A stretch of DNA of 23,840 nt from Bacillota bacterium (GTDB lineage Bacteria > Bacillota > Clostridia > Oscillospirales > Ruminococcaceae): assembly GCA_023396215.1 (NCBI GenBank), contig JAEWWW010000137.1:1-23840 (forward strand), given 5' to 3'. Below are positions 1 through 6,330 of the stretch, in pieces (position 1 is the first letter of the stretch; each line of letters begins with the position of its first letter). A model generated the notes under the pieces. The model saw nothing but the letters and a program-made list of their open reading frames with translations. It was not told the origin of the DNA and made no database searches. The position numbers were made by a program, and so were the translations under genes.

Positions 1-2
1 CC

Positions 3-176
3 ATAGCGGTCACCTCGGTTGAGCTGGAGGGGATGTCGATTGCGCTGACCCTGCCCCTCTGCGATGAGGACGGCACCGATTTTGTATTCTCCAGCGACGC
101 TTCGGGCTATCTGAGCGACCGGTTCTCCCCGGTGTATGTGGGGCTTTCAGACGTTTGCCGCTGCCCCAATCCATAA
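3..176 (+). CDS. C-terminal fragment of an unidentified protein
   Basis: An open frame enters from the left edge and ends at TAA 174-176, giving 57 residues that end in VGLSDVCRCPNP. The fragment is mostly short hydrophobic and acidic stretches (for example TSVELEGMSIALTLPLCDED) with two cysteines near the end. I do not recognise the family. Codon use is GC-rich like the neighbouring genes, which supports it being a real coding tail. The start and most of the gene lie outside the window. It is followed by the pyrG promoter on the same strand, and I see no strong terminator between them. Confidence 0.5.
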   Translation: MAVTSVELEGMSIALTLPLCDEDGTDFVFSSDASGYLSDRFSPVYVGLSDVCRCPNP

Positions 177-212
177 AATTACCCATAAGTCTATAAAAAT
201 ACAGATTACGAC

Positions 213-241
213 TTGACCTTAAAGCCTTCAGGCGTTAAAAT
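213..241 (+). promoter_or_regulatory. sigma-A-type promoter of pyrG
   Basis: A -35 TTGACC (213-218) and a -10 TAAAAT (236-241) are separated by exactly 17 bp. Transcription would start near 247-250, leaving a leader of about 197 nt before the pyrG start. The predicted initial bases are not the GGGC run used for CTP-sensitive reiterative initiation at pyrG in Bacillus, so that mechanism is not evident here. Confidence 0.65.
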
Positions 242-312
242 AGCTTAGTGATTGCTTAAGCGACCTTTGGCGGGTTGGCAAGCGCCGCCTGCCGGTGGCC
301 GAGCCGCCCCCT

Positions 313-338
313 GATTGCTGCCGCAATCTCTTTCATTT
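313..338 (+). promoter_or_regulatory. small hairpin with pyrimidine-rich tail in the pyrG leader
   Basis: GATTGC (313-318), a TGCC loop and GCAATC (323-328) form a perfect 6-bp stem followed by TCTTTCATTT. It resembles a weak intrinsic terminator inside the leader. A second GATTGC at 250-255 could pair with the same 3' arm, so an attenuator-like switch is possible but unproven. Confidence 0.3.
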
Positions 339-445
339 ATGCCCGGCCGTGGTTGTTTGGTTTGCCTGTTGCCGGGGGATGATACCACAGTCTATGCTTG
401 CGCCCCCAAGGGGTGCGGGCTCATAATATTGCCGGAGGATTATTT

Positions 446-2056
446 ATGTCTGTCAAGTATATCTTTGTTACAGGAGGCGTTGTTTCGGGCTTGGGCAAAG
501 GCATCACAGCCGCATCGCTGGGCCGCCTGCTAAAGGCCAGAGGGTACCGGGTCACCATGCAAAAGTTTGCCCCCTATATTAAAGTGGACCCCGGCACCAT
601 GAGCCCCTACCAGCACGGAGAGGTCTTTGTGACCGACGACGGCGCCGAAACCGACCTTGACCTTGGACACTACGAGCGGTTTATCGACGAAAATTTATCG
701 GTCAACTCCAATATCACCACCGGCAAGGTATATTGGCATGTGCTCAACAAGGAGCGCCGGGGCGACTATCTGGGCGGCACCGTTCAGGTTATCCCCCACA
801 TCACCAACGAGATTAAGGACCGGGTGTACCGGGTGGGTAAAAGCGGCCAGACCGATGTGGTGATTACCGAAATCGGCGGCACGGTGGGCGATATCGAGAG
901 CCTGCCCTTTCTGGAGGCTATCCGGCAGGTGGGCACCGAGGTGGGGCGTGAAAACGCCATGTATATCCATGTGACGCTGGTGCCGTTTATCGCCGGCTCC
1001 AACGAGCTGAAATCCAAGCCCACCCAGCATTCGGTGAAGGAGCTTTTGTCGCTGGGCATCCGCCCCAACGTCATCGTCTGCCGCAGCGAGCTGGAACTCC
1101 CCGCCGATATGCGCAATAAGATTGCCCTTTTCTGCAACACCCGCACCGAGGATATCATCCAGAACCTGACGCTGCCAATTTTGTATGAGGCACCCCTCAT
1201 GCTGGAGAAGGAGGGGCTTGCCAAGGCGGTTTGCTACCACCTGAACATCCCCAACACCACCCCCGACCTCACCGAATGGATCGCCATGGTGGACAGGCTC
1301 AGGGCCGCCACCCGCAGGGTCAAAATTGCGGTGGTGGGCAAATATGTGTCGCTGCCCGACGCGTATATCTCGATTGTTGAGGCGCTGCGCCACGCGGGCA
1401 TCTTCAACGACGCGCAGGTGGACGCCCAGCTGATTAACTCCGAAGAGATTACCGAAGAAACGGTGGTCGAGGTTCTCAGCGGCTTCGACGGTATTCTGGT
1501 ACCCGGCGGCTTTGGCGACCGGGGCATCGAGGGCAAAATTACCACCGTGCGCTATGCCCGCGAGAATAACATCCCCTACTTTGGCATCTGCCTTGGGATG
1601 CAGATGGCCGCCATCGAGTTTGCCCGCAACGTGCTGGGGCTGGAGGACGTCAGCTCCACCGAATTTGAAGAGGACTGCTCTAACCCCGTGATACATATCA
1701 TGGATGAGCAGAAGGATATCGCCAATATGGGCGGCACCATGCGTCTGGGCCTTTACCCCTGCAAGCTGGCGGAGGATTCCATCAGCCACCGGGAGTACCA
1801 CGAGGACCTGATTTATGAACGCCACCGCCACCGCTACGAGTTCAACAATGCCTACCGCGAGCAGTTTGCCGACAACGGCATGAAGCTGACCGGGCTTTCG
1901 CCCGACGGCCGCCTTGTGGAGATTGTGGAGCTGGCCGAGCACCCCTGGTTTGTGGGGGTACAGTTCCATCCAGAGTTTAAATCCCGCCCCAACCGCCCGC
2001 ATCCGCTGTTTAAAGCCTTTGTGGAGGCGGCGGTGGCCCACCAGAGCAAAAAGTAA
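446..2056 (+). CDS. pyrG: CTP synthase
   Basis: Converts UTP to CTP using ATP and glutamine-derived ammonia, the last step of pyrimidine nucleotide synthesis, in the cytoplasm. The product is 536 residues, normal for the family. The ATG at 446 is chosen because GGAGG (434-438) precedes it and the protein then begins MSVKYIFVTGGVVSGLGKG, the conserved amidoligase P-loop. An upstream in-frame GTG at 398 would add 16 unconserved residues. The synthetase domain includes VDPGTMSPYQHGEVF and DGAETDLDLGHYERF. The C-terminal glutamine amidotransferase domain has VPGGFGDRG, the nucleophile C382 in GICLGMQ, and H508/E510 in FHPEF. One oddity is that the usual K-x-D-P-Y-[IL]-N-V-D segment reads KFAPYIKVD, with A42 and K46. 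A bidirectional terminator follows. Confidence 0.97.
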   Translation: MSVKYIFVTGGVVSGLGKGITAASLGRLLKARGYRVTMQKFAPYIKVDPGTMSPYQHGEVFVTDDGAETDLDLGHYERFIDENLSVNSNITTGKVYWHVLNKERRGDYLGGTVQVIPHITNEIKDRVYRVGKSGQTDVVITEIGGTVGDIESLPFLEAIRQVGTEVGRENAMYIHVTLVPFIAGSNELKSKPTQHSVKELLSLGIRPNVIVCRSELELPADMRNKIALFCNTRTEDIIQNLTLPILYEAPLMLEKEGLAKAVCYHLNIPNTTPDLTEWIAMVDRLRAATRRVKIAVVGKYVSLPDAYISIVEALRHAGIFNDAQVDAQLINSEEITEETVVEVLSGFDGILVPGGFGDRGIEGKITTVRYARENNIPYFGICLGMQMAAIEFARNVLGLEDVSSTEFEEDCSNPVIHIMDEQKDIANMGGTMRLGLYPCKLAEDSISHREYHEDLIYERHRHRYEFNNAYREQFADNGMKLTGLSPDGRLVEIVELAEHPWFVGVQFHPEFKSRPNRPHPLFKAFVEAAVAHQSKK

Positions 2057-2097
2057 AATAATAACCCCCATTTGTGGGTCGGTGACATGAGAATACC

Positions 2098-2131
2098 AAA
2101 AAACGGTGAGGATTTTTCCCCACCGTTTTTT
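2098..2131. terminator. bidirectional intrinsic terminator between pyrG and the methyltransferase gene
   Basis: ACGGTG (2103-2108) pairs with CACCGT (2121-2126). The stem has A6 on its left and T6 on its right, so it can act for pyrG on the plus strand and for the convergent methyltransferase gene on the minus strand. A smaller ACCC/GGGT hairpin lies just upstream, about 2064-2079. Confidence 0.8.
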
Positions 2132-2188
2132 ATATGCTGCGGCTGCCAACCTGTGCCGTTTGACCCGCCGCATCAAGGCCGGGCCAGC

Positions 2189-2926
2189 TTATTCCTTTTG
2201 GGCAACAACGATTAACCGCCGACTATTTTTGTTGTATTCGCCGAAATGGTAATCCGCATATATTTGGATGTTCCCGAACCCAGCTTGCGAAAGCAATTGC
2301 CGGTAATCATCATCAAGCAGTATCCGATATACAATGTCGTACTGGTTTTGTTCCATCCGCTGTGGGCTGTGGTACAAATCCAAAACGTGGATGGTCTGAA
2401 ACCGTGAGTCATGCTCCTTGACAAACACCCTCGAAAAATCTCCCCGGTTTATTACTACCTCAATGGGCGGCAGCGTTAATGTATAATGGGTGGTGCCCTG
2501 CGTTAATATCAGCAGGCCGCCTTTATTCAGCCGGTTTTTCATCGAACGCAGTGCCAGCAGCAAATCTTCATCTGCGTGCAAATGCGGCAATGACGTTGTC
2601 AGGCATACGACGGCGTCAAATTTGTTATCAAATTGTTGTTCCAGATATCGAAAATCACATTGACACAGCGGGACGCTAATGCCTTTCTGTGTCAGGTTGC
2701 TTTTTGCAACCTTTAGCATGGATGCAGAGTAATCCGAACCCCATACCTGAAACCCCAACTGAGACATCATGTACAGGTGTTGACCTGTTCCGCAGGCACA
2801 ATCCAAAACCGTTTTTACGCCATGTCTGGAGAAAACCGTTTCTAAAAAGGTTTTTTCATCGCCCAGATATTCATCTATCGGGCCAAATTCATCATAATCA
2901 AATGCGAATTTTTTATAAATATCCAT
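2189..2926 (-). CDS. class I SAM-dependent methyltransferase
   Basis: A soluble 245-residue protein with a Rossmann-type methyltransferase fold; the substrate is unknown. Visible features are motif I VLDCACGTG (residues 40-48), the acidic loop GSDYSASM (63-70, with D65 expected to bind the SAM ribose), CDFRYL (90-95) and the motif-IV-like VVCLTTSLPHL (106-116). The C-terminal half has a beta-strand pattern common in small-molecule methyltransferases. The ATG at 2926 is chosen because GGGGTGA lies five bases upstream; an earlier in-frame start at 2962 lacks a comparable site. The gene is more AT-rich, with looser codon use, than its neighbours, which suggests later acquisition. It converges on pyrG and is separated from the upstream tatD-like gene by two hairpins. 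The exact substrate cannot be read from the sequence. Confidence 0.85.
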   Translation of the reverse strand: MDIYKKFAFDYDEFGPIDEYLGDEKTFLETVFSRHGVKTVLDCACGTGQHLYMMSQLGFQVWGSDYSASMLKVAKSNLTQKGISVPLCQCDFRYLEQQFDNKFDAVVCLTTSLPHLHADEDLLLALRSMKNRLNKGGLLILTQGTTHYTLTLPPIEVVINRGDFSRVFVKEHDSRFQTIHVLDLYHSPQRMEQNQYDIVYRILLDDDYRQLLSQAGFGNIQIYADYHFGEYNKNSRRLIVVAQKE

Positions 2927-3010
2927 GCTTGTCACCCCATGCCGTCGTTCGTTTGATGCCAATCATGTGTGGCCGTACTGCCCCTGCCTGCTGTTCGATT
3001 TCATATTATC

Positions 3011-3051
3011 AAACACGGCTGCAGCTTGTAAATAGCTGTAGCCGTTGTTTT
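3011..3051. terminator. strong hairpin between the tatD-like and methyltransferase genes
   Basis: A 12-bp stem pairs 3015-3026 (ACGGCTGCAGCT) with 3034-3045 (AGCTGTAGCCGT), with a single G-U pair and a 7-nt loop. It is flanked by AAAC on the left and TTGTTTTC on the right. It probably terminates transcription from the tatD-like gene or insulates the methyltransferase promoter. The T-tract is modest on the minus strand. Confidence 0.5.
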
Positions 3052-3113
3052 CTGATATCACATCTCCATAGCGGATAGATTTTTATTTATAGCCGCAAAT
3101 CTTTAAAATACGG

Positions 3114-3129
3114 GGCCCGCCGTCGGGCC
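3114..3129 (-). terminator. possible short terminator hairpin after the tatD-like gene
   Basis: GGCCCG (3114-3119), a CCGT loop and CGGGCC (3124-3129) form a perfect 6-bp GC stem. On the minus strand it is followed by CCGTATTTTAAAG, a weak T-rich tail, about 35 bases past the tatD-like stop. Confidence 0.4.
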
Positions 3130-3164
3130 GGCCTGTCTATTTCCCGTTCAGGCTGTTCCCAGCG

Positions 3165-3929
3165 CTAAATGCCAAATAAGGTTTTTGCATTCCGGGCGGT
3201 AGCATCCAATAGCTGCTGGGCGGTAACGCCTTTAATGTCGGCCATCACCTGCGCGGTCAGCGGTATCATCGAGGAGTCGCACCGCTGCCCCCGGTGGGGC
3301 ACCGGCGCCATATAGGGGCAGTCGGTTTCAATCAGCAGCCGCTCGAGGGGCACCGCTGCCACCGCCTCCAGCGGCTTGCGGGCGTTTTTAAAGGTCACCG
3401 CCCCGGTGAAGCCCACATACATCCCCAGCCCCACCACCTCGCGGGCCATCTCAGCCGAGCCGCTGAAGCAGTGCAGCACCCCCGCGGGGCGGTAGCGGTG
3501 CAGCAGCGCAAGGGTGTCGGCATGGGATTCCCGGTCGTGGATAATCACCGGCAGGCCCAGCTCGACCGCCAGTTGAAGCTGCTGCTCAAACACCTGCCGC
3601 TGCAGCTCCCGGGGCGAAAAGTCGTAGTGGTAATCCAGACCGATCTCCCCAATGGCGCAAACCCTGGGCGCAGAGGCAAGGGCGCGCAGCTGGGAAATGT
3701 AATCCTCGGGGGCTTCGGCGGCCTCGTGGGGGTGCACACCCACGGCGCAGTACATAAAGGGGTACCGCTCCGCCAGTGCGATACAGGCCCGGGCGCTCTT
3801 CACGCTGGTGGCGGGGTTGATAATCCCCGTTATCCCCTGCCTGGGCAGCGCCTCCAGCAGGGCATGGCGGTCCTCGTCAAAGTGCTGGTCGTCATAATGG
3901 GCGTGTGAATCAAAAATATTACTGTACAT
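3165..3929 (-). CDS. TatD family metal-dependent hydrolase (DNase)
   Basis: A 254-residue TIM-barrel hydrolase of the TatD/YcfH family, which are divalent-metal nucleases involved in DNA repair and turnover. All family metal-binding positions are visible: HAH (H9, H11) at the N-terminus, E95 in GEIGLDYHYD, H131 in IIHDRE, H153 in LHCFSGS and D203 in ETDCPYMAP. The length is typical. The ATG at 3929 is preceded on the minus strand by AGAGGAAG. It is divergent from azlC and shares an intergenic region containing an 8-bp inverted repeat. In many Firmicutes tatD follows metG; that gene is not present here. The precise in vivo substrate is not certain. Confidence 0.93.
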   Translation of the reverse strand: MYSNIFDSHAHYDDQHFDEDRHALLEALPRQGITGIINPATSVKSARACIALAERYPFMYCAVGVHPHEAAEAPEDYISQLRALASAPRVCAIGEIGLDYHYDFSPRELQRQVFEQQLQLAVELGLPVIIHDRESHADTLALLHRYRPAGVLHCFSGSAEMAREVVGLGMYVGFTGAVTFKNARKPLEAVAAVPLERLLIETDCPYMAPVPHRGQRCDSSMIPLTAQVMADIKGVTAQQLLDATARNAKTLFGI

Positions 3930-3955
3930 CTGCTCTTCCTCTTTCGGTCAAAGCC

Positions 3956-3984
3956 GCAAGAGCTTCAATAAAGCTTGCTCTTGC
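3956..3984. promoter_or_regulatory. perfect 8-bp inverted repeat overlapping the azlC -35 region
   Basis: GCAAGAGC (3956-3963) and GCTCTTGC (3977-3984) are exact inverted repeats separated by 13 bases that contain AAGCTT. The right arm overlaps the proposed -35 of the azlC promoter. It could be an operator for a regulator of azlCD or of the divergent tatD-like gene. No T-tract follows, so a terminator is less likely. Confidence 0.4.
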
Positions 3985-4004
3985 CGCCATGCTGCGTGTA
4001 TAAT
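3975..4004 (+). promoter_or_regulatory. likely promoter of azlCD
   Basis: A consensus -10 TATAAT at 3999-4004 has TTGCTC (3975-3980) 18 bp upstream as a moderate -35. The transcript would start near 4011, leaving a leader of about 95 nt before azlC. Confidence 0.55.
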
Positions 4005-4106
4005 GAAGTGTATTCCCTTACATAAAAACATCGGCCCCACACCGGCTGCCCGGCGTTACCGGCCAAGCGTCATCACAAGGATTTTAAAAGGAGAACCTGC
4101 AACCTC

Positions 4107-4820
4107 ATGTGCAATCAGCTTTCTGCCCGCTCCAGCTTTTTTGCCGGCCTGAAAAGCGGGACACCCGTGGCCATCGGCTATCTGCCGGTGGCAATTACCT
4201 TTGGCCTGCTGGCCCAAAACGCCGGATATGGCGGACTGCCCGCCGTGGCCATGTCGCTCATCGTCTATGCCGGAGCCAGCCAGTTTGTAGCCATCAACCT
4301 GCTGTCGCTGGGGGTGACCCCCTTCGGGCTGGTTGTCACCACCCTGCTGCTGAATTTCCGTCACTTTATTATGTCGGCCTCGCTTTCTCAGCGGCTGAAA
4401 TCCGCCTCCACCGGGCTGACCGCGCTGGCTGCCTTTGGCGTTACCGACGAAACCTACGCCGTAGCCATGTTCAGCCAGCAGAAGCAGCTGGGCGTGTGGT
4501 ATGTGCTGGGGCTCAACCTGACCGCCTACCTTTCCTGGGTGGGGGGTACGGCGCTGGGCTGTGTGGCGGGGGGCTTTATCCCCGATTATATCGCCGCCGG
4601 CCTGAGCTTTTCACTCTACGCCATGTTTGTGGGGCTGCTGACCCCCAACCTCAAAGGCTCGCCGCGGCTCTGCGTGGTGGCCCTGATTGCGGCGGCAATC
4701 AGCTGCCTGCTGACCTTTGCCGCGCTTTCCAAGGGGCTGGTGGTTATTGTGTCCACCCTGAGCGCGGCCATAGCCGGGGCGGTTTTCTTCCCCGAGCGGG
4801 AGGAGGTATCACAGCCATGA
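4107..4820 (+). CDS. azlC: AzlC family branched-chain amino acid permease, large subunit
   Basis: A 237-residue integral membrane protein, the large partner of the AzlCD exporter, which in Bacillus pumps branched-chain amino acids and their analogues out of the cell. Family signatures seen are GLKSGTPVAIGYLPVAITFGLLA near the N-terminus (continuing from SFFA), MSLIVYAGASQFVAINLL, LLLNFRHFIMSASLS and FGVTDETYAVA. Several hydrophobic segments span most of the protein. The ribosome binding site AAGGAG (4088-4093) sits 13 bases before the ATG, slightly far but with no better start. It overlaps azlD by four bases (ATGA), so the two are translationally coupled. There is no Lrp-type AzlB regulator beside it; the nearest regulator is the downstream Crp/Fnr protein. 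Confidence 0.93.
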   Translation: MCNQLSARSSFFAGLKSGTPVAIGYLPVAITFGLLAQNAGYGGLPAVAMSLIVYAGASQFVAINLLSLGVTPFGLVVTTLLLNFRHFIMSASLSQRLKSASTGLTALAAFGVTDETYAVAMFSQQKQLGVWYVLGLNLTAYLSWVGGTALGCVAGGFIPDYIAAGLSFSLYAMFVGLLTPNLKGSPRLCVVALIAAAISCLLTFAALSKGLVVIVSTLSAAIAGAVFFPEREEVSQP

Positions 4821-5119
4821 ACAACATCTATCTGGTGATTCTGCTTATGGGGCTGGTAACCTACCTGCCCCGCATGCTGCCGCTGGTGGCGCTGAAAGAC
4901 CGCAGCCCAAGCGGCTTCGCCGGCCGTGTGCTGGAGTATATCCCCGCGGCCGCTCTCAGCGCGCTGATTTTCCCCGGCAGCCTGACCGCCACCGGGTCGG
5001 TGGCAGGGGCGGTTGCCGCCATTGTGGTGGCCGCCTTTTTGGCGCTGCGCAAATGCAGCCTGATTTTGGTGGTGCTGGGCAGCGTGGCTGCGGCAGTCAT
5101 TACAGGGCTGCTGTTTTAA
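4817..5119 (+). CDS. azlD: AzlD family branched-chain amino acid transport protein, small subunit
   Basis: A 100-residue membrane protein with about three to four hydrophobic helices. It contains the family segment LVTYLPRMLPLVALKDR followed by LEYIPAAALSALIFPG. AzlD is the obligate small partner of AzlC in the branched-chain amino acid exporter. The ATG at 4817 overlaps the azlC stop as ATGA and has a perfect AGGAGG at 4801-4806 inside azlC. It ends with TAA at 5117-5119, followed by two hairpins. Confidence 0.92.
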   Translation: MNNIYLVILLMGLVTYLPRMLPLVALKDRSPSGFAGRVLEYIPAAALSALIFPGSLTATGSVAGAVAAIVVAAFLALRKCSLILVVLGSVAAAVITGLLF

Positions 5120-5138
5120 TCGGCGTTTCAAACCAAAG

Positions 5139-5183
5139 CCCCCTTAAAGGGGGTTGCACAGGCCCTGGGCCTGTCTGTTTATT
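5139..5183 (+). terminator. double hairpin, likely terminator of azlCD
   Basis: The first hairpin is a C5/G5 palindrome around TTAAA (5139-5153). The second pairs ACAGGCC (5158-5164) with GGCCTGT (5168-5174) and is followed by CTGTTTATT. Together they probably end the azlCD transcript before the Crp/Fnr-type gene, though some read-through is possible. Confidence 0.5.
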
Positions 5184-5228
5184 GTACCGGTGCAGCACAA
5201 AACAACAGTGACGAAAGGGGGCGCCGCC

Positions 5229-5903
5229 ATGCTGGCGAAAGCAGACCTGAAGCTGGTGTCGGAGGGGATGCCCTTTTGGCAGCAGCTTACACCCCAGGAG
5301 CAGCAGCTTTTGAAGGAGCGAATGCTGAAAATCGTTTACCCGGCGGGGATGGCCCTGCACGAAAACGGGCAGGAATGCACCGGGCTGGTGCAGGTATTCA
5401 GCGGGAGGCTCAGAGCCTATATGCTCTCTGAAACCGGAAAGGAGATTACCCTCTACCGCCTGTTTGAGGGGGATATCTGCGTGCTGTCGGCCTCCTGCGT
5501 ACTGCGGGATATCACCTTTGATTTTCACATCGAGGCAGAGGTGGAAAGCGAGGTATTTGTGATCCCTCCCAGCCTCTTTTACCGGCTTTCCGAGAGCAGT
5601 CTGGCGGTGAGCAACTACACCTCACGGCTGATTTCGGCCCGGCTTTCCGACGTGATGTGGGTGATGGAGCAGGTGGTTTTCATGAGCTTTGACCGCCGCC
5701 TTGCCCTGTTTTTGCTGGAGCAGGCCTCGATAGAAGGCGCCCCCACCCTGACGCTGACCCACGAGATTATCGCCAAGCATCTGGGCAGCGCCCGCGAGGT
5801 TGTGACCCGGATGCTGAAATACTTTCAGCAGGAGGGGCTGGTGAGCCTCGCCCGCGGAACGGTTACCATCACCAACGCCAAGGGGCTGCGCAGACTGACC
5901 TGA
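5229..5903 (+). CDS. Crp/Fnr family transcriptional regulator
   Basis: A 224-residue DNA-binding regulator. The N-terminal half is a cyclic-nucleotide-binding-like beta-barrel (about residues 14-125, with YPAGMALHENGQ and FEGDICVLSASCVL). It is followed by a long dimerisation helix and a C-terminal Crp-type winged helix (THEIIAKHLGSAREVVTRMLKYFQQEGL). The ATG at 5229 is chosen because GAAAGGGGG precedes it; the frame stays open upstream to a TTG at 5154, but that would start inside a terminator hairpin. Two cysteines lie in GDICVLSASC, but there is no N-terminal Fnr cysteine cluster, so the effector is unknown. It converges on a thioredoxin-reductase-like gene and lies near a GlpA-like oxidoreductase, so a redox-related regulon is a reasonable inference. 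Confidence 0.88.
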   Translation: MLAKADLKLVSEGMPFWQQLTPQEQQLLKERMLKIVYPAGMALHENGQECTGLVQVFSGRLRAYMLSETGKEITLYRLFEGDICVLSASCVLRDITFDFHIEAEVESEVFVIPPSLFYRLSESSLAVSNYTSRLISARLSDVMWVMEQVVFMSFDRRLALFLLEQASIEGAPTLTLTHEIIAKHLGSAREVVTRMLKYFQQEGLVSLARGTVTITNAKGLRRLT

Positions 5904-5914
5904 GTGTTTCAGGC

Positions 5915-5933
5915 GGGCTGCACAGCCCTTTTT
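5915..5933 (+). terminator. intrinsic terminator after the Crp/Fnr-type gene
   Basis: GGGCT (5915-5919), a GCAC loop and AGCCC (5924-5928) are followed directly by TTTTT (5929-5933). The hairpin starts 12 bases after the stop codon. Confidence 0.7.
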
Positions 5934-5996
5934 GTTTGGGGCAAGGGGCGATATGGGCAGCGGCCTCTATGGTGCGGTATGGATGTCGGGGGGTGC

Positions 5997-6015
5997 GGGC
6001 GGTCAAAGACCGCCC
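5997..6015. repeat. perfect GGGCGGTC/GACCGCCC palindrome, dispersed repeat type
   Basis: GGGCGGTC (5997-6004) and GACCGCCC (6008-6015) form a perfect 8-bp stem around AAA, followed by CTACGGGGGCGG. A similar GGGCGGCT/AGCCGCCC element lies at 23731-23749 after feoB. These look like members of a REP-like intergenic palindrome family. Confidence 0.5.
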
Positions 6016-6090
6016 CTACGGGGGCGGTATGGTTACACCGGGCCTCTGTAGGCATCGGCCCCTATATTTTGTGTGGCGAGGGCGAGCCCC

Positions 6091-6165
6091 GCAAGCGCAG
6101 CCAACGAAGCAAGAGAAAACACCCCGTGTTTTCACGGTTACGCCCCCTTTACCGGGCGCATTCTT
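6091..6165. repeat. structured repeat, copy A
   Basis: About 75 bp, beginning GCAAGCGCAGCCAACGAAGC and ending near ACCGGGCGCATTCTT. It contains a perfect hairpin GAAAACAC-CCC-GTGTTTTC. A near-identical copy starts at 6251. The 5904-6307 spacer holds no supportable gene; it is composed of the terminator, the palindrome and these two copies. Between the copies lies another hairpin-rich stretch (GGCGGT ... CATAC/GTATG ... ACCGCC). Confidence 0.6.
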
Positions 6166-6250
6166 AAAATCAGGCGCCGAAAAAGGGTGCAAGGCGGGGC
6201 GGTGAGCGACGCAAATAAGGGAGCATACTTTGTGTATGTGACCGCCATTT

Positions 6251-6330
6251 GCAAGCGCAGCCAATGAAGCAAGCGAAAATACCCCGTGTTTTCACGGTTG
6301 CGCCCCTTTATCGGACGCCTGCGTTCTTTT
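6251..6330. repeat. structured repeat, copy B, running into the end of the flavoprotein gene
   Basis: The second copy begins with the same GCAAGCGCAGCCAA and reads through the shared ACCCCGTGTTTTCACGG core to about 6330. It covers the stop codon and last codons of the minus-strand thioredoxin-reductase-like gene (stop at 6308-6310), so the repeat supplies that protein's C-terminal residues. The two copies start 160 bases apart. Confidence 0.6.

Noticed and set aside
398..445. Upstream GTG start for pyrG
   Set aside because: The added 16 residues are unconserved and the GGAGG at 434-438 belongs to the ATG at 446.
695..2176. Long minus-strand open frame (493 codons) opposite pyrG
   Set aside because: It is antisense to a strongly conserved CTP synthase and its predicted protein is a low-information His/Gly/Val-rich sequence typical of GC-rich shadow frames.
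4109..4816. Second plus-strand frame through azlC that is continuous with azlD
   Set aside because: The azlC frame encodes the conserved AzlC sequence; the alternative frame is Arg/Gly/Pro-rich, and azlD starts at its own AGGAGG-ATG.
5904..6267. Several short overlapping frames between the Crp/Fnr-type gene and the flavoprotein gene
   Set aside because: They are composed of repeat DNA and hairpins; none has a convincing start signal.
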